Below, in pieces: positions 46,026-58,045 of a stretch of DNA of 64,000 bases. The position numbers and the translations under genes were made by a program. The notes beneath the pieces are model-generated. The model was not told the origin of the DNA. It worked only from the letters and a program-made list of their open reading frames with translations, and searched no databases. Position 1 is the stretch's first letter; each line of letters begins with the position of its first letter. Source of the stretch: Calliphora vicina (lineage: Eukaryota; Arthropoda; Insecta; Diptera; Calliphoridae); the NCBI RefSeq assembly GCF_958450345.1, contig NC_088784.1, positions 78,083,747 to 78,147,746 on the forward strand, in the 5' to 3' direction.

Positions 46026-47335
46026 ATACTAAATGACGCAGTATGTTCAAATTGTGACAGGAATCAACTGACAGATTTCTGTTGACAGGAGCTGTTCTTT
46101 CAGTTAAGAGGAGGGAAATACAAAATTATTCTTTCACTCCTAACTGTATTCAGAGCGATAGATCAGTACTAGAAAGTTCAAAACTCATTTCTTTAGCATT
46201 TACATTTATTCTGATCAAATTTTAAATCAAGTCTCCCTAATATATCGATAGTTAGTTGTTTGAAAACTACAATTCACATCATTAAAAAAAAAACTGCAAA
46301 CAATTTAAAATTCTCTGAATGAGTTTTACCTTGACATAAAATCTAAACAAACAATTACTAGGAAAATATGCTACATAGTCATACAATAAAAGTACTTATT
46401 TAGTACTTAAAATAAAACTAAAGTACTACAGCATAAATTAAATACAATTGAAATTGAATTCATTAAACTGAATTGAGAGGGAAAAAATCGATTCGATAAA
46501 AAAAACACGAGAACAAATCAACACATATTCCCCATCAACAAAAAGGGGCAAGCAGAACGAACAAAAATTGTTTTAGCTGTAAATGAGACTAATTAACATT
46601 GTTAAAAAGCGACAAAAGCCAAAAAAAATAAAAACCAAAAAACCAGAAAAATAAAAACCTAAATCAGAAAAGTATTAAAAAAAAGATATGTAGTATGTAT
46701 TTGCTGGTGCTGGGGAGGAAATGGCAAAAACTGAAGGCCAAAATCCAACAGATAAATGGAAGGGAGAAGAAAGTACTAAAATGAAAGGGGGCCAAAAATT
46801 GTTACAGAGAAAGTTTAACAGAAATTGCACTAAATGCCATTAAAATTGTTTCATTGTTCTTTAGGTTTTTATTTTTTTTCGTTTTCTCATTTATTGAAAG
46901 GAAACTTTGTTTTTCTGGTTCATTATTTAAGAGTTTTTCTTGTTTTTTTGTAGCTGCTGACGAAATCATTGTTAATGTCACTTAATCTTTTTAATTTTTT
47001 TTTTGTTTCATGTCAAATGGCTACAGCACGCTTAAATAAATTGATTGATATATTCAATTAAGGACCATTAATATATAAATTGGGGGGAAAAACAAAAAAG
47101 TTGCTAAAGACTTTTGCAGAGAATTGTGTAAGCTGTACATTAAGGTGGACATTGCATGAACTGTAGGTCATTGCTTATAATGTGCTGGGAGTGTATTAAG
47201 TAATGCAGTTTTATTTATGAAGATTAATTTCGTTTCAATTCTTCAATTTTAAATAAAATTTCACAACACTTCTTTATATTAAAAAATTTGTTTAATTTAA
47301 TTCATTAAAAATTTCAACAAAATTGAAGGTGATCT
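46026..47335. other. AT-rich intergenic stretch
   Basis: No gene or repeat family recognised. A-rich tracts near 46610-46680. Confidence 0.5.
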
Positions 47336-48599
47336 GATTTGTCATTCCGGAGTTGATATGGCCTTGTCCAACTGTCTGTTGAAATCAATTTTCTGAAGCC
47401 CCCCAAAATAACTTACATGATTCTGAGATATAAAAACAAACTCGGATAACCAGGACAACCTAGATTTTTGGCATATTTATACCCTACACCACCATAGTGG
47501 AGAGGGTATTATGCGTTTGTGCAGATGTTTATAACGCCCAAAAATATTAATCTAACACCCACCTTAATGTATACCGATCGACTTAGAATCACTTTCTGAG
47601 TCGATTAAACGATGTCCGTCCGTCCGTCAGGTCGGCTGGCTGTCCATGTAAACCTTGTGCGCAGAGTACAGGTCCCAATTTTAAAGATATTTCGATCAAA
47701 TTTAGTACATATTGTTTTTTCGGCCCAAGGACCAAGCCTATTGAAACTGGCTGAAATTGGTCCATTATTTCACCTAGCCCCCATACAAATGTCCTTCCGA
47801 AATTGGACTTTATCAATCATAAATGTTTAATTTATAAATGTATCTCCACAAATTGCGCTCCAAATAAGTTTTATATATACAAAATTCATGTCACCAAATT
47901 TTGTTACGATCGGTCCATAATTAGTCATAGCTCCCATATAGACCCGCTTCCGAAAATCACTTTAACGTGCATAAGTCTCTTAAAAATGTCGGAATATACT
48001 CAAAATTCAACATTGTAAACTTTCATATAGACACAATTCACACGACCTAATTTCATGATGATCGTTCCATAATTGGTCATAGCCCCCATATAAGGTCCAC
48101 TTCCGAAAATCACTTAAAAATATAAATTATTGAAATTTTAAAAGAAAAATGCTTTTGCTCTTTTACTTAGTGTAGGGTATTATATGGTCGGACTTGACCG
48201 ACCATATTTTCTTACTTGTTTTGATATATATTTCAAAGACCTAAGGCATAGTAAGTCGGACCTACAATGGATCAAAATCGGCAAAAATAATTTTTAACCC
48301 CAATTTTTTTTCAACAAAAAAAATAAAAAAGAAATTTTCAAAGAATTTTTTGGCCATCAAATTTGTTTCACTAATAAATTCAAAGAATTTATTTTGTTAA
48401 TTTTAAAAAAAAAAAAACAAAATTTTAAATTTAAAAAAAAAATAATTTTTTATACCTAAAAATATTTAAAATTTTTATTTCGTTAATTTAAAAAAAAAAA
48501 AATTGAAACCTAAAAATATTTAAAATTTTTATTTTAAAGTATAATTTGATGAAGGTTGTATAAAATTTGGCACAGTCGAATATAGCTCTCTTACTTCTT
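47336..48599 (+). mobile_element. HINE-B copy 9, split by HINE-A copy 7
   Basis: Left part 47336-47477 (TTGTCATTCCGGAGTTGATA, ACAACCTAGATTTTTGGCAT) and right part 48223-48599 (GATATATATTTCAAAGACC, GGACCTACAATGGATCAAAA, GGCACAGTCGAATATAG, CTCTCTTACTTCT) form one diverged HINE-B. The 5' TATACCC terminus is missing, and the terminal hairpin is weakened (TTTGGCACAGTCGAA). The array of two-box units begins immediately after it. Confidence 0.83.
47478..48222 (+). mobile_element. HINE-A copy 7, complete, nested in HINE-B copy 9
   Basis: 745 bp from TATACCCTACACCACC to CTTACTTGT. It has an intact terminal hairpin ATGGTCGGACTTGACCGACCAT followed by 15 bases to the end, and a subterminal AGTGTAGGGTATTATATGG that is inverse to the 5' end. 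Flanks are T and T. This copy shows the family architecture most clearly. Confidence 0.93.
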
Positions 48600-49123
48600 T
48601 TACTTAGAAAAGATAATTGTGTTAAAATTTTTCCTATGGAGGTTTGGAATTCATTTTTGAATAAAGGATATTCTGGATGATTTTTAATTGATGACTTTAA
48701 TACAATTTTCTTTTTTATAATGTATTTGTAACATTATATTACATTCATTTACAAAATTCCAAGCTTATCGAGAAATGTTTCCATTCGTTTTGAATAATTT
48801 TTGTTTATATTTCCAAGAAAATAATTTCCTTTAGAAAATGTTTGCATTATCTACAAATTTATAGCAAAATTGTAAAGCTACAATTGAAATCTGTTATATT
48901 TTATTATGGTTTCTAAATTTTCTTATGAAAATTTATAGAATTTTAGATTTTTGAAAAAAGGACATTCTTAAAGCTTTGCAATTAATGGCTCAAATGCATT
49001 TTCAATTTGTTTAATGAATTTGTCATATTATTTGACATTTATTAACAAAACTTTAATCTCTGAAATCTAATATAGAATGTTTTTATGGATTATTTAACAT
49101 TTTTAGCTTTTATTTTGGAGGCA

Positions 49124-49300
49124 AAACTTAGCAACCACTTCATTCTAAATACTTTTTAACAGGTATTCCAACATGTGGTCGAGCGTTGTCATGATGGAAT
49201 ATTACAGTTTCATGTCTGGCCCCATATTCTGGTCGTTTTTCGGCCAATGATCGCTTCAAATGAATCAGTTGCGTTCGATACAGGTTCCCTATGATTATCA
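49124..49300 (-). pseudogene. mariner transposase fragment, catalytic core piece
   Basis: Minus-strand frame gives IIIGNLYRTQLIHLKRSLAE, KRPEYGARHETVIF, HHDNARPHVGIPVKKYLE and a stop. It holds the second catalytic Asp (HHDNARPH) only. It is the same lineage as 31.8-32.4 kb and is inserted inside the two-box array. Confidence 0.88.
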
Positions 49301-49410
49301 TTTTAAAAAAGAACTAATTAATCTTCAAAATGTTTAATAATATCAACAATGTTAAGAATAGAATTTATTAAAAAGTTATAAAAATAAATTTTTTTTCCGG
49401 TCGAAAAAAA

Positions 49411-51376
49411 GGACATTCCCAAAGCTTCTATTCTGTCCAGCGGAAATTTATGAAATCTTTTCTACTTATAAACAGCATTTATTTACATTCGTTTACAAAA
49501 ATTCAGTTCCATTCAAGTATTTATAAGGATTATAACAGCATTTTTATAAAAAATCAAATACTAAATCTTCCAAAACTGAAGTAAAATTTAGTAAAAAGTC
49601 TTAAGAATATGTACTTTTGATTATGATCGAAAAAAGGAAATTCCCAGAGTTTTTATTCTAACCGACGGAAATTATTTAGAACTAGTATACTTATAAACAA
49701 TTGTAATTGACATTCGTTTAGAAAATTTCAATTCCATTCAAGCATTTATGTGGATTATAACAACAGTTTTATAAAAAAGAAATAATTTATCTTGAAAATG
49801 CTTACTAAAATCATCAAATTTAAACTGCCTAAAATAGAATTTATTAAATAGTCTTCAAAATAAAATTTCGATAAATAAAGGACATTCCCAAAGTTTATAT
49901 TCTGTTCATCAGAAATTTATAAAATCTTCTCTACTTATAAACAACACTTATTTACGTTCGTTTACAAACATTGAGTTCCATTTAATTATTTATATGGATT
50001 TAACATTGTTTTTATAAAATATAAAATTTTGAATCTTTAAAATTTTTAAAACCATAAACTAGTTTAAACAAGCTGAAGTAAAATTTAGTAAAAAAAAGTC
50101 TTAAAAATTTGTACTTTTGATTATGATCGAAAAAAGGATATTCCCACAGGTTTTATTCTATCCAACGGAAATTATTTTAAAATGGTATATTTATAAACAA
50201 TTCTAGTTGACATTCGTTTACAAAATTTCAATTCGATTCAAGCATTTTAGAGCAATCTACCAACATTTGTATAAAAACAAACAAAAAGTTTTAACTAGCC
50301 GAAGTAAAATTTATTAAAAAATCTTTAAAATATCTAATTTTTATTGTGCTCAAAAGAAGGATATTCCCAAATCTTCTATTCTATCCATCGGAAATTTATA
50401 AAATCTTCTCTAATTATAAACAACACTTATTTACGTTCGTTTATAAAAATTCAGTTCCATTTAAGTATTTATAAGGATTATAACATTGTTTTTATAAAAT
50501 ATAAAATTTTGAATCTTTAAAATGTTTAAAACTATCAACTAGTTTAAACAAGCTGAAGTATAATTTAGTAAAAAAGTCTTAAAAATATGTATTTTTGATT
50601 ATGATCGAAAAAAGGATATTCCCACAGCTTTTATTCTATCCAATGGAAATCATTTTAAAGTGGTATACTTATAAACAATTCTAGTTGACATTCGTTTACA
50701 AAATGTTAGTTCCATTCAATCATTTTAAATCAAGCTATCAATATTTGTCTACAAATATATTTAATTTTCAAAATAATTCTTACTAAAAACAGAAAGTTTT
50801 AACTTGCCGAAGTAAAATGTATTAAAAAGTCTTTAAAATATCAAATTTTTAATTTATTCAAAAAAAGGATATTCCCACAACTTGTATTCTATATGAAGAA
50901 AATTAAGAAAAAACTATTGTACTTATATACATCAGTTGTTAGCGTTCGTTTACAGATTTTTAATTCCGTTTAAGCGTTTAAGAGCAATATAGCAACATGT
51001 TTATAAATTAAATATTTCATACTAAATAAAAAAAGTAAAAAAATATTTAAAATCCTTAATTTTTATTGTGGTCGAAAAAAAGGATATTCCCAGAGCTTTG
51101 ATTCTACTCAACGTAAATTGATAAAAAACGGTTGTACTTATAAACAATATTTAGTCACATTCATTTGCAAATTTTTTGCACATTTGAACCATTTATAAGG
51201 GATTTATGAACATTTGTATAAAAACTTCTTTTATTTAAAATCTTAAAAAGTGTCATTTGTTTTTTATAGAGCTGCAAATGAATAAATCTACAGTTCTTTC
51301 GCTGAATTTCCAAAGCACAAAAGTATTATTTTTAACTTTAAAAAAAATTTATAAATTTTATCGTTAATGAAAAAAA
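49411..51376. repeat. A/B dimeric sub-array of the two-box family
   Basis: Units alternate in type. Type A (49411, 49880, 50359) has AAATCTTCTCTACTTATAAA-like sequence and ATTTACGTTCG. Type B (49636, 50136, 50614) has GGTATACTTATAAACAATT and TTGACATTCG. A-to-A distances are 469 and 479 bp; B-to-B distances are 500 and 478 bp. This is a higher-order repeat of about 480 bp. Later units at 50867, 51082 and 51377 are more diverged. Confidence 0.8.
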
Positions 51377-51518
51377 GGATATTCCCAAAGGTTCAGTACT
51401 AATCAGCGAAGCTTAGTTAAAATTGGTAAACTTATAAACAACAGCAATTTACATTCGTTTTCCAAATTTCTAGGGATTTGAATCCAGTTTCAGATTTTGT
51501 AAGGATTTTTAAATAGAA

Positions 51519-53129
51519 TCTATATATATAAAAGAGTAACGTTACTGACTGACTGATTTATCATCCCACAGCCCAAACGACTGAAGCTAGAATCATGAAA
51601 TTTTAACTGTGGGTTCTTCCCTCCTCAAAACGATCCACTAGACGGGATTTTTGGAAATTCGAACGTTTAGGGGGTAAAAAGAGTAAAAACGGGTAAATCC
51701 GGTAATCTTTTATCTTCAAAACTAATAAAGATACAAAAAAACTTGAAATTGCATGTTACTCCATTTAAAAAATAAGCTGACAGGTGTTTCGTACTTTTTC
51801 GAAATTCGAACCTTTTAGGGGAGAAAACGGGTAAAAACAGTACTTTGGTACTTTTTTGGCACCCTATGTATCTTTTAAACCAATAAACATAGAAACAAAA
51901 TTTAAAACGTATTCTTTACTTATTAAAAAATAAAAAATACAAGTTTGGTACTTTTTGGAAATTCGAACCCTTAAGGGATAAAAATTGTGTTTATTTTTGG
52001 TACTTTTTCAAAAAATATTTTGTTCTATAATTTGACATAGACATTCGAATATTTTACTATGAGCTCCCACCACGATACAGAGAATTATTTTAATAATATT
52101 TTACCAACGCAATGGGGATAAAAAAGGTACCAAAAAGGGGATAAAATCAGGAAAATACATTTTATTGCAAATTATTAAGCCGATTTTTATAATTTGTTTA
52201 ACATTGGTTCCTGGATTCATACAAAAATTTACTAACAGGTTGTTATTTGGAACTCGAATGCCATGGTGTATTTTAGGCCAAATCCGGGTAAACAGTTTGG
52301 TACTTTTTTTAAAACATATTTATTATTGGGCACATTAACACAGATTTTAATCGATTGAGACATGTCTGTAGCATAAACAACTTTTGCAAAATGGAATATT
52401 TTTAAATTTCAAACTTGAGGGGTGTTCAAGGAGGAAAAGGGAAATTGGTACTTTTCTCCTAATGGTACCTTTTTAATATTTTAAATTATTTCACTTATCG
52501 ACATTAAAGTTAGCTGATATGTATCTGAGTGAAGTTAGTGTTAGAAATAAGGGATTATATTTAGGTACCAAAATGTGAGAACTTAACTATAGGTACTTTT
52601 TCATTCTTCTAATGGTACTTTCTGAATTTTATATTACAATGGATTTAGAAACATGAAATTAAGCAAATATGGTCCTAAGTGAGTGAGAATTCTAGGGGGA
52701 GACTTTTTGGTACTTTTCCTTTATTCGAATGGTACTTTTTGTAATTTCCTCACCAATGAACCTAGAAACATGAAATAAAGCTTACATGGGCCCAAGTGAG
52801 TGGGAAACTACAAGTATATATGGTCCTAAGTGAGTGAAAATTCAAGAGGATACTTCATGATACTTTTTCGTTAATCTAATGGTACTTTTTTGAAATTTCT
52901 ATAACAATGGACTTAGAAACTTGAAATTAAACATATATGGTCCTAAGTGAGTTAGGATTCTAGGGGTATACTTTTTGGTACTATTTCTTTTTTCGAATGG
53001 TTCTTTTAGTAATTTCTTCACAAATGAATTTAGAAACATGAAATAAAGATTATATGGACCGGAGTGAGCGGGAGACTTAATAGTACTATTTCTTCTAATT
53101 GGGGTGGCGAAGCGCACCGGGTCAGCTAG
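51519..53129 (+). mobile_element. Non-autonomous Helitron, 1,611 bp
   Basis: Starts TCTATATATATAAAAGAG after an A and ends GTCAGCTAG before a T, fitting 5'-TC, 3'-CTAG and insertion between A and T without target duplication. Just before the end, GGTGGCGAAGCGCACC can form a short stem with one bulge. The GACTGACTGACTGATTTATC string near the 5' end is typical of insect Helitrons as I recall them. No Rep or helicase frame exists. It is inserted in the two-box array. Confidence 0.87.
52611..53090 (+). repeat. Internal 118-bp repeats of the Helitron
   Basis: AATGGTACTTTTT... followed by an A/T-rich stretch, TTAGAAACATGAAAT, ATATGGTCCTAAGTGAGTG and TTTTGGTAC recurs from 52611, 52728, 52878 and 52996 (spacings 117, 150 and 118 bp). 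The second unit carries an extra TATATGGTCCTAAGTGAG. Copies differ by scattered substitutions. Confidence 0.85.
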
Positions 53130-54161
53130 TACTATATATTTTTTCATGTTAATTAATAGATTTCCTCTTTTAAATAGCGTAAACTATGTGAACTAAATGT
53201 TTTATTACAATTTTCTACTTTCAATTAATTCAAAAAAGGATGTGACCCAACCTTTATTTATTTTAATTTTAACAAAATAAAAATATCTATAGTTAAATGT
53301 AGGATTACAATGACATCCGTTTTTGATATTTGTAGCATTTTTTGATATTTTAAATACATTTTTTGTTTAGAATTTAAACAGTTTTCGAGGAAAGTGAAAA
53401 GTTTTATTAAATCTCCACATTTATTAGTTGTTGGAAACTGAATATTGTTAGAGTTTTTTTTTGTTTACTAATGAATGAATCACATGGAATACTGATTCAA
53501 CTTTTTGTAGTTGTTAAATTTCAACACAATTGATGGATTTATTTATTTATTATTTTAGAAAAATGTTTAATTAAAATAAAAATTGTTGGCCACATAAGCT
53601 TAACATGAAATATTTGCACTAATAAGTATTTAAGAAAACTGATATTCCATGAACTTTAATAGTTTAAAACCAAATTTCCTAAAAATATTACACTACAGTA
53701 ATTTTATTAATATTTCATTGCAAAGTTCCTGTGAAAATCAATGAATTTATTTGTTTTTATGCATTCAATTTCAGCGAAATTGAGCTTGAATTGTTAAAAA
53801 TTCTACATGTTTTTTTTTTCTTGGAAAATATAATGGTGTTGATTGAAATTTTTCGATTAGATTTTAAATTAAAGCTAACAAATTTCTAACATTTAATATT
53901 GATTTCATATTTCCTATAAATGTTTGCAAATTTGTTTATTGTTGAAAACAGGATAGACTTTTCAAATACTGTGAAATTGGTTTGATTTGTTTGGAGTATT
54001 ACTTTACAATAATTGATACTTTTGATACAATAGAGTGCAGCTTTAGAAAATTTTTAAAAAATTTTATTTTGCTTTAATTAATTTAAACATAAAGAATATT
54101 GGTTTTCAGTTTTGTTTATTGTCTATTGAAAATCAACAATTTTGTTCATTTTTGAAAAAAA

Positions 54162-56000
54162 GGATATTCAAAGAGCTTTGTATTTAATGACTCAAATGAA
54201 TTTTCAACTTGTTTAATGTATTTGTGGCAATATTTGACATTCATTTACAAAATTTCAAGTACAATATAATACATTTTTTTAATTTTGAATAAAAGGATCT
54301 ATAGTAAGCTTTTATATCCTTGAAGCTAATTCCTAAAAAATATGTTAAATGCATAGAGAACATTATTTGCTATTCATATAGCAAATTTCATAAGAATTAA
54401 ATAAATTTTCTTTAACAATTTTATTGAAATAAAAAAATTATTTTATTTTTTAATTTTTTTTAATTCAAAAATTATCATTAACAATGTTTTTGCATTAATT
54501 TATAGCAAATGGGTTAAGTTAACATGTAAAATTAGCTATATTTGATCACGGTTTTAAATTTTTTTTATGAAAATCCACATAATTGTAAATTTTTTAAAAA
54601 AGGATATTCTAAGAGCTTTGCTATGAATGGTTAAAATGCATTTTCTATTTGTTTAATGTATTTATCGCAATATTTTACATTCATTTAGAAAATTTCAAGC
54701 CAAATATTGAATTTTTTTCAATTGTGAAAAAAAGGATATATTGTAAGCTCTATATCCTTGAAGCTAATTCCTAAAAAAACATGTCAAATGCATAGAGTAC
54801 ATTATTTGCTATTCATGTAGCAAATTTCATAGGAATTGCATAAATTTTCTTTAACAATTTTATTGCAATAAAAAACTTATTTTATTTTTTAATTTTTTTT
54901 AATTCAAAAATTATCATTAACAAGTTTTTACATTCATTTATAGCAAATGGGTTAAGTTAACATGTAAAATTAGCTATATTTGATCATGGTTTTTAAATTT
55001 TCTTATGAAAAACCACAGAATTGTAAACTTTTGCAAAAAGGATCTTCTTACAGCTTTGCTATTAATGGCTAAAATGCATTTTCTATTTGTTTAATGTATA
55101 TTTTGCAATATTTAGCATTAATTTTTGAAATTTCAAGCACAATATAATACATTTTTTCAGTTTTTAAAAAAAGGATATATTGGAAGCTTTAATTATTTTA
55201 TTTTTTAAATTTTTTTAATTCAAAAATTATCATTAACAAGTTTTAGCATTAATTTATAGCATATATATTAAGTCAACATGTAAAATTTGCTATATTTTAT
55301 CATAGAGTCTAAATTTTCTTATGAAAATCCACAGAATTGTAAATTTTTGAAAAAAGGATATTCTAAGAGCTTTGAAGTTAATGGCTCAAATGAATTTTCA
55401 ACTTGTTTAATGTATTTGTAGCAATATTTAACGTTCATTTACAAAATTTCTAGCACATTATAATTGATTTTTCCAAATTTTTAAAAAAAGGATATATTGC
55501 AAGCTTTTATATCCTTGAATCTTACGCTGAAAGAAATTGACAAATGCATAGAGGACATTATTTTCTATTCATATAGCAAATTTCTCAAGAACTGAATAAC
55601 TTTTCTTAAAAAATTTTATTAATTTATTAAAAGAATTATTTTATTTTTTAATTTTTTTTAATTCAATATTAAAATTTTTGTTTAAAAATTGTATTTGTTT
55701 TAACAACTGCTCTTAAGATTATTAGAAAACTCTGAAATTATTAATTCTTTAGAAATTTAAAAAAAGGATATATGATGAACTCTTAAACCATTCACATGGA
55801 TACAACCAAATCTTGCATTATTATAGATGACATAAATATACATTCATTCTCTTAATTTAGGAGCATTTTTATTATTAATTTATTTTTAAATTTGAAAAAA
55901 GGATATATTGTGACCTTTTATATTCTTGAATAAAATTTCGTAAAATTTGTTTAATAAATAAAATACATAATTTGCTATTCAAATACCAAATTTCCCAAGA
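54162..56000. repeat. Alpha/beta dimeric sub-array of the two-box family
   Basis: Pairs of units 132-135 bp apart (54162/54295, 54602/54734, 55040/55173, 55356/55490, 55766/55901) recur every 316-440 bp. The alpha member reads GGATATTCTAAGAGCTTTG and carries ATTCATTTACAAAATTTC. The beta member reads GGATATATTGTAAGC, TATATCCTTGAAGC and GCTATTCATATAGCAAATTT. Units 48666 and 48960 upstream of the A/B block are alpha-like. Confidence 0.78.
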
Positions 56001-56720
56001 ATTGAATAATTTTTCATTAAATTTTTTTTTTTTATAAAAATATTTTTATTGAATTTTTTAACATTTTTAAATTATTGTTTTTTTGTTGTTCCATTCATTT
56101 ATGCCACAGCTATTATACATTTGTATACCTAATTTCAAGTTGAAATTTGGAATTTTTAGAATATTGAAAAAAAGGATATATGTAGAACTCCAAAGATAGT
56201 GTACCGATTGCAACAATATTTTGCACCGTGATAATCACAACTAATATACATTCGTATATGTAATTTCATAATGTTTGCACAAGTTTGTTAGAATTTGTAG
56301 ACAGTTTGTGAAAATAATTTAAATTTTTTTTCAATAAAAAAATAAAAAATAAAGTAATAGTTTTAGGACAGCTGAAGTTCATATCCAAATTCAATCAGTT
56401 TTGTTGTAAAGATTCCCACAAATATTGATCCTAAACTTGCTTATGCTCGCTAACAAGAAAAGTCTAATTCTTTTTCAACTTCTTTGGAAGTTATTTTATA
56501 AACAGTTACTAAACACAGAATAATTCTCTAGAAAAAGATGTATAAACTATATTATATAGAACCAAAAAGAAATACTTGAAAACTGCTGATATTTTGTTTT
56601 AATAAAAAAAGGATATATGAGAAACTTTTTAAATTGTAAAGCTACAGTAACAAAATTTTGGTCAATGGTTACCAAGGTCAATTGACGTTCTTTTATAAAA
56701 TGTTAGCCCTAATTTTTAAA

Positions 56721-58045
56721 GATTTTACAGACTTTTTTACAAATGAGCGTTCCACAAAAGTAGCTGTAAGTAACTTAAACTCAAGTTGGGTCAATTCAAT
56801 TAATATCTATTGCTATTAAACCTGAAGTAGGGTACTTTAGTAATTAAGTTCTACTCTACTAAACACACTCTAACAACTTTTGATTATAAACCATCTTGAA
56901 AGTTTCTTTGTTTCTTTGCAAATGGCTGAACAAAATTGTTAAATACTCTTGGTACCAGAATCCAGACTGTTAAATAAGTATAAAAGTGTATTTAAAACAA
57001 AAAAGAAAAAAGTACTAGAATATAATAAATGGAAATCAAACAGAAACATAAAAGGGAACTGGCCAACCAACTCACATGCTTACATGGTGGCCGTATATTA
57101 TTATACTTTTTAACAATAAATAAAGTTGATTTAAGCAACAAAACAAAAAAAAAGAAAGTATTGAATTGAGTTGTGATATCAATCAGATTTAGTTAAAAGG
57201 AGAAAATAATTGATTAAATGAATGAAATCAATCGTCCATATGAATGAATCAAAAGAAAAAATTAACAAAAAAACAAAACTCCTGCCAACCAAAACCTATT
57301 CTGTGTATGAGTAATATGAATGAATGAATGAATAAATTGAAAAGAAACAGAAAATTGTTATAAAACGCTTATGTTGCCATTCTACTTTATAGGATGAGAT
57401 TTGTTTTTAATCGAAATCAACCCAATCAATATAGTATAAACATACAAATGGCAAACAAAACAAGCAAAAAGTTGAAGGAACATTTCTTTCTTTTACAAAA
57501 AAGGTGTAGAGCATAAAATCAACAATGGTCATATAAGAACAACTTGTTCGGATAATCACTGAAACTGAAAAATAACAAAATCAAATCAATTGTTAAAAAA
57601 ACAAAACGAAAAGTTTGTCTGCTTTATTTAGCTGGGTAAGAGGTAAGAAAAACCCAATATATAAAAGGATTTTTCCAGTTGAATTTTTTTCTTTATTTTC
57701 TTTTATTTTTAGTCAAGAGTTAAGGCTTATCTTTTAAGCATATGAAAGAATTAACCCTTGAATGAGTTTTGGGGTTATAAATTCAGTTATTTTTCAAAAT
57801 AAAAGTGCACAAACATAGAGGAAACAGTTTCAATTTCCGCAGCTAGAGATGAATGTCCCCTCCATCTCTATGAAGGTATTTTTTCTAAATGACAGAGATT
57901 TCTGTCTAATACTTACTAGCTCAGAATGTAAACAACTCCCGCAGATGTTCAGAATGCATAAGTTTGTAGAAAATTTAAAAACTAAAACTTAAATGTTTTT
58001 ATAAGACATTTAATTTTTTTAAACTAATGTTATTTTTAACATCAA
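56721..58045. other. AT-rich intergenic stretch
   Basis: No gene or repeat family recognised. A GAATGAATGAATGAATAAA tract at about 57318. Confidence 0.5.

Larger units (their letters stand above)
48640..56720. repeat. Two-box degenerate tandem array (24 box-1 sites)
   Basis: Box 1 (GAAAAAAGGATATTC, position given at GG) lies at 48666, 48960, 49411, 49636, 49880, 50136, 50359, 50614, 50867, 51082, 51377, 53238, 54162, 54295, 54602, 54734, 55040, 55173, 55356, 55490, 55766, 55901, 56174 and 56611. Box 2 (ACATTCGTTTACAAAATTTC or variant) starts 74 or 75 bp after GG in all of them except 55173, where it is deleted. Unit length varies from 132 to about 300 bp, and intervening DNA is strongly diverged. 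No reading frame persists. A mariner fragment and a Helitron interrupt it. Confidence 0.9.

Noticed and set aside
49411..51460. Box 1 followed by TTCCCAAAGCTT and a TTTATAAAAT stretch recalls the insect snRNA promoter (PSEA plus TATA).
   Set aside because: The resemblance holds only for some A/B units, the TATA distance is not right for all, alpha/beta units lack the TTCCC part, and no snRNA-like sequence follows.
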